A stretch of DNA of 27,404 bases, taken from contig JAUSHA010000037.1 of assembly GCA_030648815.1 (NCBI GenBank), forward strand, positions 1 through 27,404, written 5' to 3'. The notes under the pieces are model-generated. The model saw only the letters and a program-made list of their open reading frames with translations. It did no database searches and had not been told where the DNA came from. The position numbers and the translations under genes were made by a program. Numbering within the stretch: the first letter of the stretch is position 1; every line of letters begins with the position of its first letter. This stretch comes from a bacterium. Lineage in GTDB: Bacteria; Patescibacteriota; Minisyncoccia; Minisyncoccales; MHMH01. Shown piece by piece: positions 1 to 7,134 of the stretch.

Positions 1-248
1 TAAAATTTGACCGGTTTATCTGAACCAGCAATGTGCATTTTTTGCACATTGCTTTTTTCAATAAGTTCGGCGCTGTCAAAAATATTTTTCAAATGCTTGG
101 TTATAACACTTCTTTCCGAATTAAAAAGCTCCGCAATCTGTTTTTGCGTCAGCCAAACCGTTTCCTCCTTTAATCTAACTTCAAACTCGGGGCCTTTTTG
201 AGTCTTATAGATTACTATTTTTTCTTTTAATTTTTCTCTGCGGTCCAT
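1..248 (-). CDS. RhuM-family N-terminal domain protein, partial (3' end off the window)
   Basis: An open frame starts at the ATG at 246-248 and runs off the left edge without a stop, giving 82 residues. It begins MDRREKLKEKIVIYKTQ and contains VWLTQKQIAELFNSERSV followed by an ITKHLKNIF segment. This matches the start of RhuM-type (virulence protein RhuM / Fic-associated) proteins, where a helix-turn-helix-like module with the WLTQ..(I/M)AELF pattern precedes the rest. Many family members sit in accessory or toxin-antitoxin-like loci; the role here is unknown because the C-terminal part, which decides between a plain RhuM and a Fic/DOC fusion, lies outside. No Shine-Dalgarno sequence is visible, and a candidate promoter lies so close that the mRNA would be nearly leaderless. 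Family assignment rests on the remembered N-terminal pattern. Confidence 0.75.
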   Translation of the reverse strand, partial: MDRREKLKEKIVIYKTQKGPEFEVRLKEETVWLTQKQIAELFNSERSVITKHLKNIFDSAELIEKSNVQKMHIAGSDKPVKF

Positions 249-261
249 TGTATGTTTATTT

Positions 262-290
262 ATCTTAGCAAATAAAAAAGCCGGATTCAA
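262..290 (-). promoter_or_regulatory. Candidate sigma70 promoter for the RhuM-type gene
   Basis: On the minus strand TTGAAT (285-290) and TAAGAT (262-267) are separated by exactly 17 bases. The -35 box lies inside the loop of the terminator of the preceding gene, so terminator and promoter overlap. The expected start point is only a few bases before the ATG at 248. Based on motif match only. Confidence 0.4.
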
Positions 291-305
291 TCCAATCCGG
301 CTTTT
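275..305 (-). terminator. Rho-independent terminator after the 332-709 gene
   Basis: Inverted repeat with arms AAAGCCGGATT / AATCCGGCTTT around a 6-base loop, followed on the minus strand by a run of six T. It lies 27 bases after the stop of the gene ending at 332. Confidence 0.85.
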
Positions 306-331
306 ATTTATTATTCTACGGGTCTTGCCCG

Positions 332-709
332 TCATTGATTGAATTCATCCGTGAGGCGCATGAATAATTCTCTACCGCCGGCAATCTCTTCCAAAAGAGC
401 GACTGCTTCGTCTTCTGTTAACCTGATTCTCATAACTTTATTTCCGGGGGCATCTAATGTTACTAAACCTCTCTGCATTGCTCCCAAAATTTCTTGCCGG
501 ATAATAACCGAATCTCCGTAAATCGGATGCAGCCGTATTCTAAAAGACACTTCTATTCCTTGTTTCTCCGATAGATCCATCAATTTTCGGAACGACCTAT
601 CCACTGCTTCATCGAAGTATCCGCCCTCCAAAGAAATGACCTTCTCCCCCCTTAAAACTAAAGCATAAAATAATCCGGTAAAAAAATCGGCTCCTGTTAA
701 TATTCGCAC
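332..709 (-). CDS. Conserved-looking hypothetical protein, 125 aa
   Basis: I do not recognise this protein. It is predicted soluble, with mixed alpha/beta composition, no Cys cluster and no membrane segment. Residues 1-30 contain hydrophobic stretches (FFTGLFYALVL, KVISLEGGYF) and the C-terminal third is acidic and helical (TEDEAVALLEEIAGGRELF). The start is GTG at 707-709, chosen because AGGAGGG lies four bases upstream on the minus strand. It has its own candidate promoter (742-769) and a good terminator (275-305), so it is probably transcribed alone even though it lies 64 bases downstream of the small membrane protein gene. Nothing in the context gives a function. Confidence 0.7.
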   Translation of the reverse strand: MRILTGADFFTGLFYALVLRGEKVISLEGGYFDEAVDRSFRKLMDLSEKQGIEVSFRIRLHPIYGDSVIIRQEILGAMQRGLVTLDAPGNKVMRIRLTEDEAVALLEEIAGGRELFMRLTDEFNQ

Positions 710-741
710 TCTTCCCTCCTCAATCTTTCTATTCTAAACCG

Positions 742-769
742 ATATTAACTAAATCACGCACCATGTCAA
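742..769 (-). promoter_or_regulatory. Candidate sigma70 promoter for the 332-709 gene
   Basis: Minus strand TTGACA (764-769, a perfect -35) and TAATAT (742-747) with a 16-base spacer, placed in the 64-base gap after the stop of the gene ending at 774 and upstream of the AGGAGG/GTG start at 709. Confidence 0.6.
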
Positions 770-773
770 TGAT

Positions 774-1037
774 CTATTTTTTCCTCCTTATGATCAGTTT
801 CGCTATATTATATATGACGACACCGGAAAAACCGCCGGTGATGAGACCTATTCCGCCGTAGATAATCAAAAATACGGGAACTAAAGCGATTACTGCTAAT
901 CCTTCCTTACCTCCGGCCATTTTCTCTATAGCGCGGGGAAAAAATAAAACAATAACCGTAATTATTCCCAAAACCGCTCCGCTGATAAAAGCCAATATAT
1001 TCTTCCCCATGATTTTAAATACTTTGCCTATGCTCAT
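774..1037 (-). CDS. Small two-segment membrane protein, 87 aa
   Basis: Unrecognised integral membrane protein. Two hydrophobic segments are visible: residues about 14-33 (ILAFISGAVLGIITVIVLFF) and about 48-77 (IALVPVFLIIYGGIGLITGG and following). Between them is a short loop with several Gly/Lys residues, and the tail is basic (KLIIRRKK), which suggests the C-terminus stays in the cytoplasm. The gene lies 12 bases after the stop of rarA on the same strand and is probably its cotranscribed neighbour. The ATG at 1037 is the natural start. No function can be inferred from the sequence. Confidence 0.7.
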   Translation of the reverse strand: MSIGKVFKIMGKNILAFISGAVLGIITVIVLFFPRAIEKMAGGKEGLAVIALVPVFLIIYGGIGLITGGFSGVVIYNIAKLIIRRKK

Positions 1038-1049
1038 ATTTTATGATAA

Positions 1050-2186
1050 TTAAATTTTCTTTTTCAAATAATTTTTACCTTTTAAATCTTCGGGCAAATA
1101 AGACTCTTGGGAATATTTTTCGTAGCCCTTTCCGTAATTGAGGTCTTTCATCAATTTAGTTTCGGGATTGCGCAGATTCAAAGGAATCGGCAAATTGCCG
1201 TATTGTTTTACATCTTTCATGGCTTCCATAAAAGCGTCGTAAGAACCCCTGTCTTTTTTGCATTGGCAAAGATGTACCACGCCGTGAGCCAAATTAATTC
1301 CGCACTCGGGCAAGCCGATTGTTTCTACTGCGCGAAAAACATCGTTGGCCACTACTAAAGCCGTAGGCACAGCCACTCCAATGTCCTCTGAAGCGAAAAT
1401 AACCATTCTTCTGGCTATGAATTTGGGATCTTCGCCGGCATCAATCATCCGCGCCAGATAATATAGGGCCGCATCGGGCTGGCTCGCCCTCATGCTTTTA
1501 ATGAAAGCCGAAATAGTATTGTAATGCTCCTCGCCGACTTTATCGTATCTTAAAAGCTTTGACTGAAGAGTATTTTTTAATGTTTCAATGGTGATTTTAT
1601 TATAAAGCTGAAAGGTATTTTCCAGCATGGTAATAGCCTGTCTGGCATCGCCGTTGGCCATGCGAATAAGCCAATCCCTGGCGTCTTTGCTTATTTCAAA
1701 ACCGGTTCTAGTGATAATGGCCTTCATATCGTCATCAGAAAGCGGGTTCAAAACAAAAACCCGGCATCGGGAAAGCAAGGGAGATATCACCTCAAAACTC
1801 GGATTTTCCGTAGTCGCTCCGATAAGAGTCATCTGGCCATTTTCAACATAGGGCAATAAAAAATCCTGTTGGGATTTATTGAAACGGTGAATTTCGTCCA
1901 AGAATAAAACTTTCGGAATTCCTTGAGAATCTTCGTCAATGATTTTTCTGATATCGGCCTTGCCGGCCGAAACCGCCGATAACTCATAAAATTTAGCTCC
2001 CAAATTATTGGCGTATATTTTAGCTAAAGTCGTTTTCCCCGTTCCCGGAGGACCCCAAAGCATAAAAGAAAACAAATGCTTTTGCTTGATAGCAACATTC
2101 AGAGGCTTGCCCTCGCCGACCAAGTGCTCTTGCCCCGCAAATTCCCTTAAATTTTTCGGCCTAATTTTTGACGCTAACGGTTCCAT
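1050..2186 (-). CDS. rarA: Replication-associated recombination protein A (AAA+ ATPase RarA/MgsA)
   Basis: RarA is a clamp-loader-like AAA+ ATPase acting at stalled replication forks in the cytoplasm. Visible motifs: the N-terminal family pattern PLASKIRP, Walker A GPPGTGKT at residues 45-52, Walker [16 protein letters not shown] from residue 94, sensor-1 [10 protein letters not shown] at 123-132 and the Arg-finger region SRCR at 139-142. The C-terminal half has the MgsA-type signature region ([38 protein letters not shown]). At 378 aa it is shorter than E. coli RarA (447 aa), mainly through a shortened N-terminal lead and C-terminal tail; the core looks complete. The ATG directly follows the TAA of the transporter gene upstream, so the two are probably translationally coupled. 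Confidence 0.95.
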   Translation of the reverse strand: MEPLASKIRPKNLREFAGQEHLVGEGKPLNVAIKQKHLFSFMLWGPPGTGKTTLAKIYANNLGAKFYELSAVSAGKADIRKIIDEDSQGIPKVLFLDEIHRFNKSQQDFLLPYVENGQMTLIGATTENPSFEVISPLLSRCRVFVLNPLSDDDMKAIITRTGFEISKDARDWLIRMANGDARQAITMLENTFQLYNKITIETLKNTLQSKLLRYDKVGEEHYNTISAFIKSMRASQPDAALYYLARMIDAGEDPKFIARRMVIFASEDIGVAVPTALVVANDVFRAVETIGLPECGINLAHGVVHLCQCKKDRGSYDAFMEAMKDVKQYGNLPIPLNLRNPETKLMKDLNYGKGYEKYSQESYLPEDLKGKNYLKKKI

Positions 2187-3065
2187 TTATAACACCTTAC
2201 CGATTAATTCTATTAAAATAAAGGTCGCTAAGAAAAAAATGGTTAAAACTGTCGTGATGTTGGCGCATAGCTTTTCATTCATCCGATAATAACCGGCGAC
2301 AATAGTGCTAAAAATAGCCGGGGGCATCATCGCCTGAAAAACCAATACCTGATATCCTTCAATCTTTGACCAGAATAAAATTAGAAAAATTATTAAAGGA
2401 GAAATAATAAATCTGAATGCTCCGACATAAAGAGATTCTTTGTAAAATTCTTTAAAATTGCCGGGTCGGGTCAAATTTAATCCGACATAAAACATAACCA
2501 AATATAATGTTGCCTTTCCGATAAAACCGAAGACATCCATCAATCCAACGGGGAAAGTTATCTTTAAATAAAGAATCAAAAAAATAAAAAAGTTAACCCA
2601 GAAAACGGGAAACTTGATGGTGTCTTTAATGGCCGAAAACCAATCGGCTTTTTCTTCCTTTAGGGCGGCGGCTATCCCAAGAGTAAAATTTACCAAACTG
2701 CTTACCAGGGCATACAAAGAGCCGTAATAAAGCCCCTGACTCCCAAAAACTATCCAAGAAAGAGGCAATCCCAAAAAACCATTATTGCCGAAAGAATTTA
2801 ATAATAAAAAACAGCCCTTATCTTTTAACCTAAAGACGTTATTGCCTATCTTGCTAAAAACCATGTTCAATATCAAGGAAACGGCGATAATTGCAGAGAC
2901 TAGACCGAACTCAATTTTTCCCTGACTTAATACGGAATGAATAGTTAAAATGGGCGCTCCGACAAAAATAATGAAATTCTTGAATATCTCCTTAGCTTTT
3001 CCCAACTGCTTTCGTGTAATAAATCCGAAAAATAATAGAAAGATAAAAACCGTTAATTCAATCAT
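2187..3065 (-). CDS. AEC-type (auxin efflux carrier family) permease
   Basis: Integral membrane transporter of about 292 aa with roughly ten hydrophobic segments. Family-typical features are the split repeat with a central loop, the segment VGAPILTIHSVL near the N-terminus, GNNGFLGLPLSWIVFG in the middle and MMPPAIFSTIVAGYYRMNEKLCANITTVLT near the end (shown here in parts: the PPA motif and the small-residue C-terminal helices). Members move organic anions such as malate; the substrate here is unknown. I chose the ATG at 3065 rather than the GTG at 3098, because the extra N-terminus would be the charged RGRASHKPKT encoded by a palindromic spacer. Neighbours are an SPL-like radical SAM gene upstream and rarA immediately downstream. 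Confidence 0.85.
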   Translation of the reverse strand: MIELTVFIFLLFFGFITRKQLGKAKEIFKNFIIFVGAPILTIHSVLSQGKIEFGLVSAIIAVSLILNMVFSKIGNNVFRLKDKGCFLLLNSFGNNGFLGLPLSWIVFGSQGLYYGSLYALVSSLVNFTLGIAAALKEEKADWFSAIKDTIKFPVFWVNFFIFLILYLKITFPVGLMDVFGFIGKATLYLVMFYVGLNLTRPGNFKEFYKESLYVGAFRFIISPLIIFLILFWSKIEGYQVLVFQAMMPPAIFSTIVAGYYRMNEKLCANITTVLTIFFLATFILIELIGKVL

Positions 3066-3077
3066 TGTTTTTGGTTT

Positions 3078-3098
3078 GTGCGAGGCCCGACCCCGCAC
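3078..3098. repeat. Palindromic spacer element before the AEC gene
   Basis: Arms GTGCGAGG and CCCCGCAC pair except for one mismatch around a 5-base loop. No T-run follows on either strand, so it is not a typical terminator. The stretch TTTGTGCGAGGCCCG resembles part of the element inside the TraG-like gene (TTTGTGAGCGAGGCTCG at 16944-16960), with a two-base gap and one change. Confidence 0.5.
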
Positions 3099-3100
3099 AA

Positions 3101-3943
3101 TTATTTAAATTTTGCGGCGTGGCCCAATCCGAAATAAATAGTTACGGGGATTTTATACTTCTTAGATAGCTCCTTAATCTTACTCTCCGCTTCGTTATAA
3201 AATTCATAAAACTTCGATTTGTTAAAAAGCACTTCTTTCATATCCGGTAAAACCTTGGGATAATATTTTTTTAACACATTTTCTACGCCGGTCCAATTGC
3301 CCCCAACCGTATTTAAACTTTCGGTAAAAACTTGGCTCACCCCAGCCTTTTTGAACTCTTTAAATAAAGCTTCGGGATCCGTAAAAATCGGCCAATAGGG
3401 GCCCATCATCACAAAAACGTTAATGCCATTTTTAATTAACTCCTCTATCGCTTTTAAACGCTGCTTTATTGTCGAGGAATCGGGCTCGATAAACTTTTCC
3501 CACTTCTCATCAAGTGTATTAATCGTAAAATTAATATCTATCTTTTTAAACTTCTTCAGCAAATCAATATCACGAAGCACTAAATCGGATTTCGTCAAAA
3601 TACTTACCGGATTTTCATAATTAACTAAAACCTGCAGGATGCTCCTTGTCAGTTTATATTTCTTTTCAACCGGCTGGTAGGGATCGGTAACCGTGCCTAT
3701 GTAAATCTGCTCATCTTTATACTTTGGCGATCTTAACTGTTTCTTGAGAATATCGGCAATATTTACTCTCGCATCAACAAAACTTCCCCAGTTTTCGGTA
3801 TGTCCGGTAAATCTTTTTATAAAACGGGCATAGCAATAAACACAGCCATGTCCACAGCCAACATAGGGGTTAATTGCCAATCCCCCGCCCGGAAAACCGC
3901 ATTTCCCGATTGCCGACTTGCATTCTATCTCCCGAATTTTCAT
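3101..3943 (-). CDS. SPL-family radical SAM protein (SplB-like, COG1533)
   Basis: The protein opens MKIREIECKSAIGKCGF and carries NPYVGCGHGCVYCYARF, a CxxxCxxC cluster that binds the SAM-cleaving 4Fe-4S centre. IGTVTDPYQPVEKKYKLTR and the later NFTINTLDEKWEKFIEP are typical of the spore-photoproduct-lyase-like radical SAM family, which is common in bacteria that do not sporulate; the substrate is unknown and photolyase activity should not be assumed. The start is uncertain: GTG at 3976 would add 11 residues and has a GGAG two bases upstream, but ATG at 3943 matches the family start better. The gene is first in a run with the AEC transporter and rarA, and lies behind an AT-rich dyad at 3993-4018. 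Confidence 0.88.
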   Translation of the reverse strand: MKIREIECKSAIGKCGFPGGGLAINPYVGCGHGCVYCYARFIKRFTGHTENWGSFVDARVNIADILKKQLRSPKYKDEQIYIGTVTDPYQPVEKKYKLTRSILQVLVNYENPVSILTKSDLVLRDIDLLKKFKKIDINFTINTLDEKWEKFIEPDSSTIKQRLKAIEELIKNGINVFVMMGPYWPIFTDPEALFKEFKKAGVSQVFTESLNTVGGNWTGVENVLKKYYPKVLPDMKEVLFNKSKFYEFYNEAESKIKELSKKYKIPVTIYFGLGHAAKFK

Positions 3944-3992
3944 AATATTTATAATTATTTCACTTAAGTTTTCCACAACTCCACTTCTTGAC

Positions 3993-4018
3993 TTATAATA
4001 AGCAACTTGCTATTATAA
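3993..4018. promoter_or_regulatory. AT-rich dyad with embedded -10 boxes
   Basis: Arms TTATAATA(A)GCAA and TTGCTATTATAA pair apart from one extra A, around a single C. Each arm contains TATAAT, on opposite strands. It lies 50 bases before the ATG of the radical SAM gene and just after a terminator, where a promoter or operator is expected. No good -35 box was found for either orientation. Confidence 0.45.
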
Positions 4019-4030
4019 TAATATCACCAT

Positions 4031-4073
4031 GAAAAAGACCCTTGTAGGGCTCGTCCCTATCGGGGGCTTTTTC
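4031..4073. terminator. Bidirectional-looking terminator after the NYN gene
   Basis: Outer arms GAAAAAG (4031-4037) and CTTTTTC (4067-4073) and inner arms TAGGG / CCCTA form a long stem. A T-rich tract ends the stem on both strands. It lies 8 bases after the stop of the NYN gene ending at 4082. Confidence 0.8.
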
Positions 4074-4081
4074 TTTTCGGA

Positions 4082-4564
4082 TTATAATTTTAGCTTATTT
4101 TTCTTATTATTCAAATAAACGATGGGGACGTTCAACTTTCTAAGCAGATAGGAACATTTATTGCCCGGAGAAATGATAGTCGAAAAAGATCCCCTTTCTT
4201 TCAAAAATTTCACTAATCCGGCATAATCGCCGTCACTCGAAACTAAAACTGCTTTTTCGCAATGTTTTTCATAATAATCAACAACGGCCTTAAGCACTAA
4301 ATCGGCATCGCAATTACCTTTCACTTTCCCTGCTCCGTCATACGTTACTTCTTTATATACAAGCAAGTAACCCATTTCTTGTAAGCTGGTATATAAATCT
4401 TTATTATCCGGCACTAAACCGATAAAAAGATACGCATTTTCAATTTCGTACTTCTCCTTAAGCCATATGCGAAAACGCCTGTAGTCTAATTTCCAACCCA
4501 AATCTCCAACACCCTTGTGCAAATTTGCAGCGTCAATATATGCGAAATTATTATTTACCTTCAT
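4082..4564 (-). CDS. NYN-domain (LabA/DUF88-like) putative ribonuclease
   Basis: A single NYN domain of the PIN-like nuclease fold fills the 160-aa protein. Acidic and polar residues expected at the metal site are visible: D11 and N14 in YIDAANLH, D86/D88 in GNCDADLVLKAV, and D111/D113 in VLVSSDGDYAGLVKFL. The pattern matches LabA/DUF88 proteins, which are predicted Mg-dependent RNases acting in the cytoplasm; the RNA target is unknown. The ATG at 4564 has AGGA about five bases upstream. The gene stands alone: a terminator (4617-4641) precedes it and another (4031-4073) follows. Confidence 0.88.
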   Translation of the reverse strand: MKVNNNFAYIDAANLHKGVGDLGWKLDYRRFRIWLKEKYEIENAYLFIGLVPDNKDLYTSLQEMGYLLVYKEVTYDGAGKVKGNCDADLVLKAVVDYYEKHCEKAVLVSSDGDYAGLVKFLKERGSFSTIISPGNKCSYLLRKLNVPIVYLNNKKNKLKL

Positions 4565-4582
4565 AATTTTCCTACTTTAATT

Positions 4583-4608
4583 TTGCCACCTTTGGAGAGT
4601 TTTGGCAA
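4583..4608. promoter_or_regulatory. Short inverted repeat in the NYN gene leader
   Basis: TTGCCA (4583-4588) and TGGCAA (4603-4608) flank a 14-base centre, 20-45 bases before the ATG of the NYN gene. It could be an operator or a weak leader hairpin. Only six base pairs support it. Confidence 0.25.
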
Positions 4609-4616
4609 TAACAAAA

Positions 4617-4641
4617 ATGCGGCTGTTTATTTCAGCCGCAT
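4617..4641 (-). terminator. Rho-independent terminator of the radical SAM/flavoprotein/NMNAT operon
   Basis: Perfect 9-bp arms ATGCGGCTG / CAGCCGCAT around a 7-base loop, followed on the minus strand by five T, 10 bases after the stop of the nucleotidyltransferase gene. Confidence 0.88.
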
Positions 4642-4651
4642 TATATTTATA

Positions 4652-5137
4652 TTATATTTTTCCTCCCAACTCCCGATGTATTCTCCTTATATCGCTCGCG
4701 GAATCAACTAGGCGGTAAAATCCGTCTGGCCCCTTATAATAAAAAGGAATTCTTGGAACGATCGTTATTTTAAAACCCAATTCTATCAATTTCTTTTCAT
4801 ATATCTTGGGTAGAATATCGGAACGGTAAAAAGTGTTTGAGGTCTCGTCGGTAATGCCGCAAACCTGCTTCACGTAAGAAGGCCAGATATTCATTGGTAT
4901 GGGATCGATGAGATCGACAATCCGATAAGCTGCTTGAGGATAGCTCAAAAGCTTAAGCTGCCCCTCCATTCTTTCGTGCCTCTCTATTATAGGCAAGGGA
5001 TCTGATTTTTGAGCAGAGCCGATGCAAATAATAACCCGGTCATTTTCTCTGAAAGCCCGACCAATTAAATATAATATATGTCCGAGATGCAAGGGCTCGA
5101 ACCTTCCCAGCACTAAACCTAGTCTTTTCTTAATCAT
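4652..5137 (-). CDS. Nicotinamide-nucleotide adenylyltransferase-like protein (NadM-type HxGH nucleotidyltransferase)
   Basis: Small nucleotidyltransferase of 161 aa. Residues 8-20 read LVLGRFEPLHLGH, the HxGH active-site motif (H17, H20) of the cytidylyltransferase fold. IGSAQKSDPLP from residue 39 is the segment typical of archaeal-type NadM and NadR, and SASDIRR at 146-152 stands for the usual ISST-x-IR motif. Family members join ATP to NMN, giving NAD and pyrophosphate; related enzymes use other nucleotides, so the substrate is not certain. The start is ATG 5137, which overlaps the stop of the flavoprotein gene by one base (TAATG) and has GGAGGG four bases upstream. It is the last gene of a three-gene operon and one of two such nucleotidyltransferases in the window (see nadD). 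Confidence 0.82.
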   Translation of the reverse strand: MIKKRLGLVLGRFEPLHLGHILYLIGRAFRENDRVIICIGSAQKSDPLPIIERHERMEGQLKLLSYPQAAYRIVDLIDPIPMNIWPSYVKQVCGITDETSNTFYRSDILPKIYEKKLIELGFKITIVPRIPFYYKGPDGFYRLVDSASDIRRIHRELGGKI

Positions 5138-5670
5138 TATCCCTCCAGCCAGCAAGCATCTTCCGGAGTCATACCGCCCCTGATTTTCTTATCGCGCCAA
5201 AGCTGAACGTACTCTTTTGAGCTTCTGCCTTCGATAGTAAAGCCCAGCATTTCGCAGGCGCCCATTAAAGTATGTATTACCGTCTTAGTGCCGCTACAGT
5301 ATGCCGCTGCAAGCAAATGGGCTTTCTTGTCGCGAAAAAATTCTCTCTTCGTATTCTCGGCATAACAAGTAAGCCGAGAAAGAAAAGCAAGAAGTTTGGG
5401 CGAAGGAAAGTCCAGATAGACCGGGCTACCTAATAGAACCCTATCGGCATCCTTTAACGCTTCAGCAATCACATGGAATTGATCCTCAAAAGCACACCCG
5501 ATTTTACACTTTGGGCAATGCCGACAAGCGACCAAATCATCATCTAAAAAGAAATATTCCACTTCCTTTATTCCATAGACTTTCATTATTCTTTCGGCTT
5601 CTTTGGATAAACATTTTTGAGTGAAGCCAAGCCTGCGATAACTGCCGTTAACTACGACTAATTTCCCCAT
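5137..5670 (-). CDS. NADPH-dependent FMN reductase-like iron-sulfur flavoprotein
   Basis: Flavodoxin-fold protein of 177 aa. GSYRRLGFT at residues 9-17 is the FMN phosphate loop, GSPVYLDFPSPKLLAFLSRL from residue 81 is the second flavin-contacting motif, and CRHCPKCKIGC (C49, C52, C55, C59) matches the Cys-rich loop seen in iron-sulfur flavoproteins of this family. The reaction is presumably two-electron reduction with FMN; the partner is unknown. The ATG at 5670 was chosen over the upstream in-frame ATG at 5709 because AGGAGG lies six bases before it and the longer form would overlap the preceding gene. The gene sits 10 bases after the stop of the radical SAM gene and could supply its electrons (inference). 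Confidence 0.82.
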   Translation of the reverse strand: MGKLVVVNGSYRRLGFTQKCLSKEAERIMKVYGIKEVEYFFLDDDLVACRHCPKCKIGCAFEDQFHVIAEALKDADRVLLGSPVYLDFPSPKLLAFLSRLTCYAENTKREFFRDKKAHLLAAAYCSGTKTVIHTLMGACEMLGFTIEGRSSKEYVQLWRDKKIRGGMTPEDACWLEG

Positions 5671-5680
5671 TTTAACCTCC

Positions 5681-6982
5681 TCATGGTCTAACGTCCCAAA
5701 TTCTTTCATATTCCGGACGAAGCTGGTTGTAAAGCTCCATAAATCTCAAGTGAAGAGTATCCTGGATGTCAAACTTGCGAACATTCTTGGCGTAAAAATC
5801 TGAAGTATAATACAGCCATTGGTTCCAGAACATAAAGAAATGCATCTTCTCTCTGACAACCTGATTGCGGATCAGAAAGGCTGTTTTTGAATCATAATGC
5901 TTGTAATCTTCCCGGCTGACGAAAGGGTAGTATTCGTCCCAGATTTTCGTTCCCCGGAATGGCATCAAAAAGTTGCCACAAACCATTTCAGGCGCCAATT
6001 CGTGAAATCTGGTCATTAATCCGTCGTAGAACTTTTTTCCCGCTTCCTGACCGATAATCTTTAAGGGATTAACGATAAAAGACAGGTAGATGTAGATTCC
6101 GTACTTCTTCAAAAGCCGGCAAACTTCATCCAGATTATTGTTCTTGGAATAAGCTACGGTTATATCTTCCAATCCCAGGCAAATCATATAGACATTATGC
6201 TTGGCCATAAACTTAATCTTTTCTTCGTTGAGCAGATTAGCGCTGGCAAAAAGATAAATTTTAGCTCCGGTCCGCTCAATCATTTCCAATCTCTCGCGCC
6301 AGTCTTTCTGCAGAGGAAAATTCTCGTCTCTGATAAATATCCATTTCGGATACAGAATCTTTAAGTAGTCAACTTCCCGCTGAACATTATCCGACGGTTT
6401 GCAAATTAGCTTGGGAGCCATAATGGGCGAACAGCAGAAGTCGCATCGGTAAGGGCACCCCTGGCAAGTGTTAATGGAAGTGCAAACATCATTCGGTTTT
6501 TTATCCGGAATAATCTGCTGGTTCCATTTTATGTCATAGAGATCGTAACGGGGAATCTTCTTATAGTTCGTTATGCCCTTAACCACCTGGCCCGGTTGGG
6601 CAATTGTTTCGAGCAGATCGTCGCACGGACCCTGAACGATTTTAAAAGCATAGCTTTCAAACTCTTCGGGAAAGATCGTGGGCTGATATCCGCCGACGAT
6701 GATCTTTTTTCTATCGTGGCGCAAAGCCCAAGCGATGAATCCGTCGTAGCCGGAAATGTATACAGAACAAACGTAAAGTTGAACATCATTATCGTTAAAA
6801 TCAATATTCCTAAGAGAATATTCTACGTTGGTTCCTTCGGGAAGAACCGTTAAAACCGACGGTTCAAGACCGAGATTCAAATCGGACGGCGGAAAAGTCA
6901 TACCGATAATCCTATTCTTTTTCCTTCCAGAAAAAATATCATTAAAGGACACATCTCTCCATGTTTTGTTTCCGTATTCCAT
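5681..6982 (-). CDS. Radical SAM protein with N-terminal B12-binding-like domain
   Basis: Two-domain protein of 433 aa. Residues about 24-135 resemble the Rossmann-like domain that precedes many radical SAM cores (VQLYVCSVYISGYDGFI, KIIVGGYQPTIFPEEF), but the cobalamin DxHxxG motif is not visible, so B12 binding is doubtful. The core has CPYRCDFC, i.e. C176, C180 and C183 of the SAM cluster, then the TIM-barrel strands (WIFIRDENFPLQKDWRERLE, YMICLGLEDIT). The layout resembles B12-type radical SAM enzymes acting on lipids, cofactors or natural products; the substrate is unknown. It is the first gene of an operon with the flavoprotein and the NMNAT-like gene, behind a strong promoter and an AGGAGGG site upstream of the ATG. 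Confidence 0.85.
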   Translation of the reverse strand: MEYGNKTWRDVSFNDIFSGRKKNRIIGMTFPPSDLNLGLEPSVLTVLPEGTNVEYSLRNIDFNDNDVQLYVCSVYISGYDGFIAWALRHDRKKIIVGGYQPTIFPEEFESYAFKIVQGPCDDLLETIAQPGQVVKGITNYKKIPRYDLYDIKWNQQIIPDKKPNDVCTSINTCQGCPYRCDFCCSPIMAPKLICKPSDNVQREVDYLKILYPKWIFIRDENFPLQKDWRERLEMIERTGAKIYLFASANLLNEEKIKFMAKHNVYMICLGLEDITVAYSKNNNLDEVCRLLKKYGIYIYLSFIVNPLKIIGQEAGKKFYDGLMTRFHELAPEMVCGNFLMPFRGTKIWDEYYPFVSREDYKHYDSKTAFLIRNQVVREKMHFFMFWNQWLYYTSDFYAKNVRKFDIQDTLHLRFMELYNQLRPEYERIWDVRP

Positions 6983-7022
6983 TATTATATTCCCTCCTAA
7001 TTTTCAATATGCAGAACAAAAG

Positions 7023-7051
7023 ATGATATCATAAATTATAAAATTAGTCAA
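7023..7051 (-). promoter_or_regulatory. Strong sigma70-like promoter of the radical SAM operon
   Basis: Minus strand TTGACT (7046-7051) and TATCAT (7023-7028) with an exact 17-base spacer in the 152-base gap upstream of the ATG at 6982. The rest of the gap holds the leader with AGGAGGG and, on the far side, the terminator of the HD gene. Confidence 0.7.
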
Positions 7052-7074
7052 TACTTTTTTATAAAAATAGAAAA

Positions 7075-7108
7075 CCCCTGAATCCACTCCGCAGAGTTTC
7101 ATCAGGGG
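7075..7108 (-). terminator. Rho-independent terminator after the HD-domain gene
   Basis: Arms CCCCTGA (7075-7081) and TCAGGGG (7102-7108) enclose an inner CTC/GAG hairpin. The minus strand continues GTTTTCTATTTTT, a T-rich tail. It lies 26 bases after the stop of the gene ending at 7135. Confidence 0.75.
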
Positions 7109-7134
7109 CTTCTCTTATAATCGGCCGCTACTTT

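Noticed and set aside
7..201. Plus-strand 64-aa open frame at the left end
   Set aside because: It is the antisense shadow of the RhuM-type gene, whose minus-strand frame has a clear family pattern.
3967..3976. GTG at 3976 as the start of the SPL-like gene
   Set aside because: It has a GGAG site only two bases away, and the ATG at 3943 matches the start of homologues better; kept as an alternative only.
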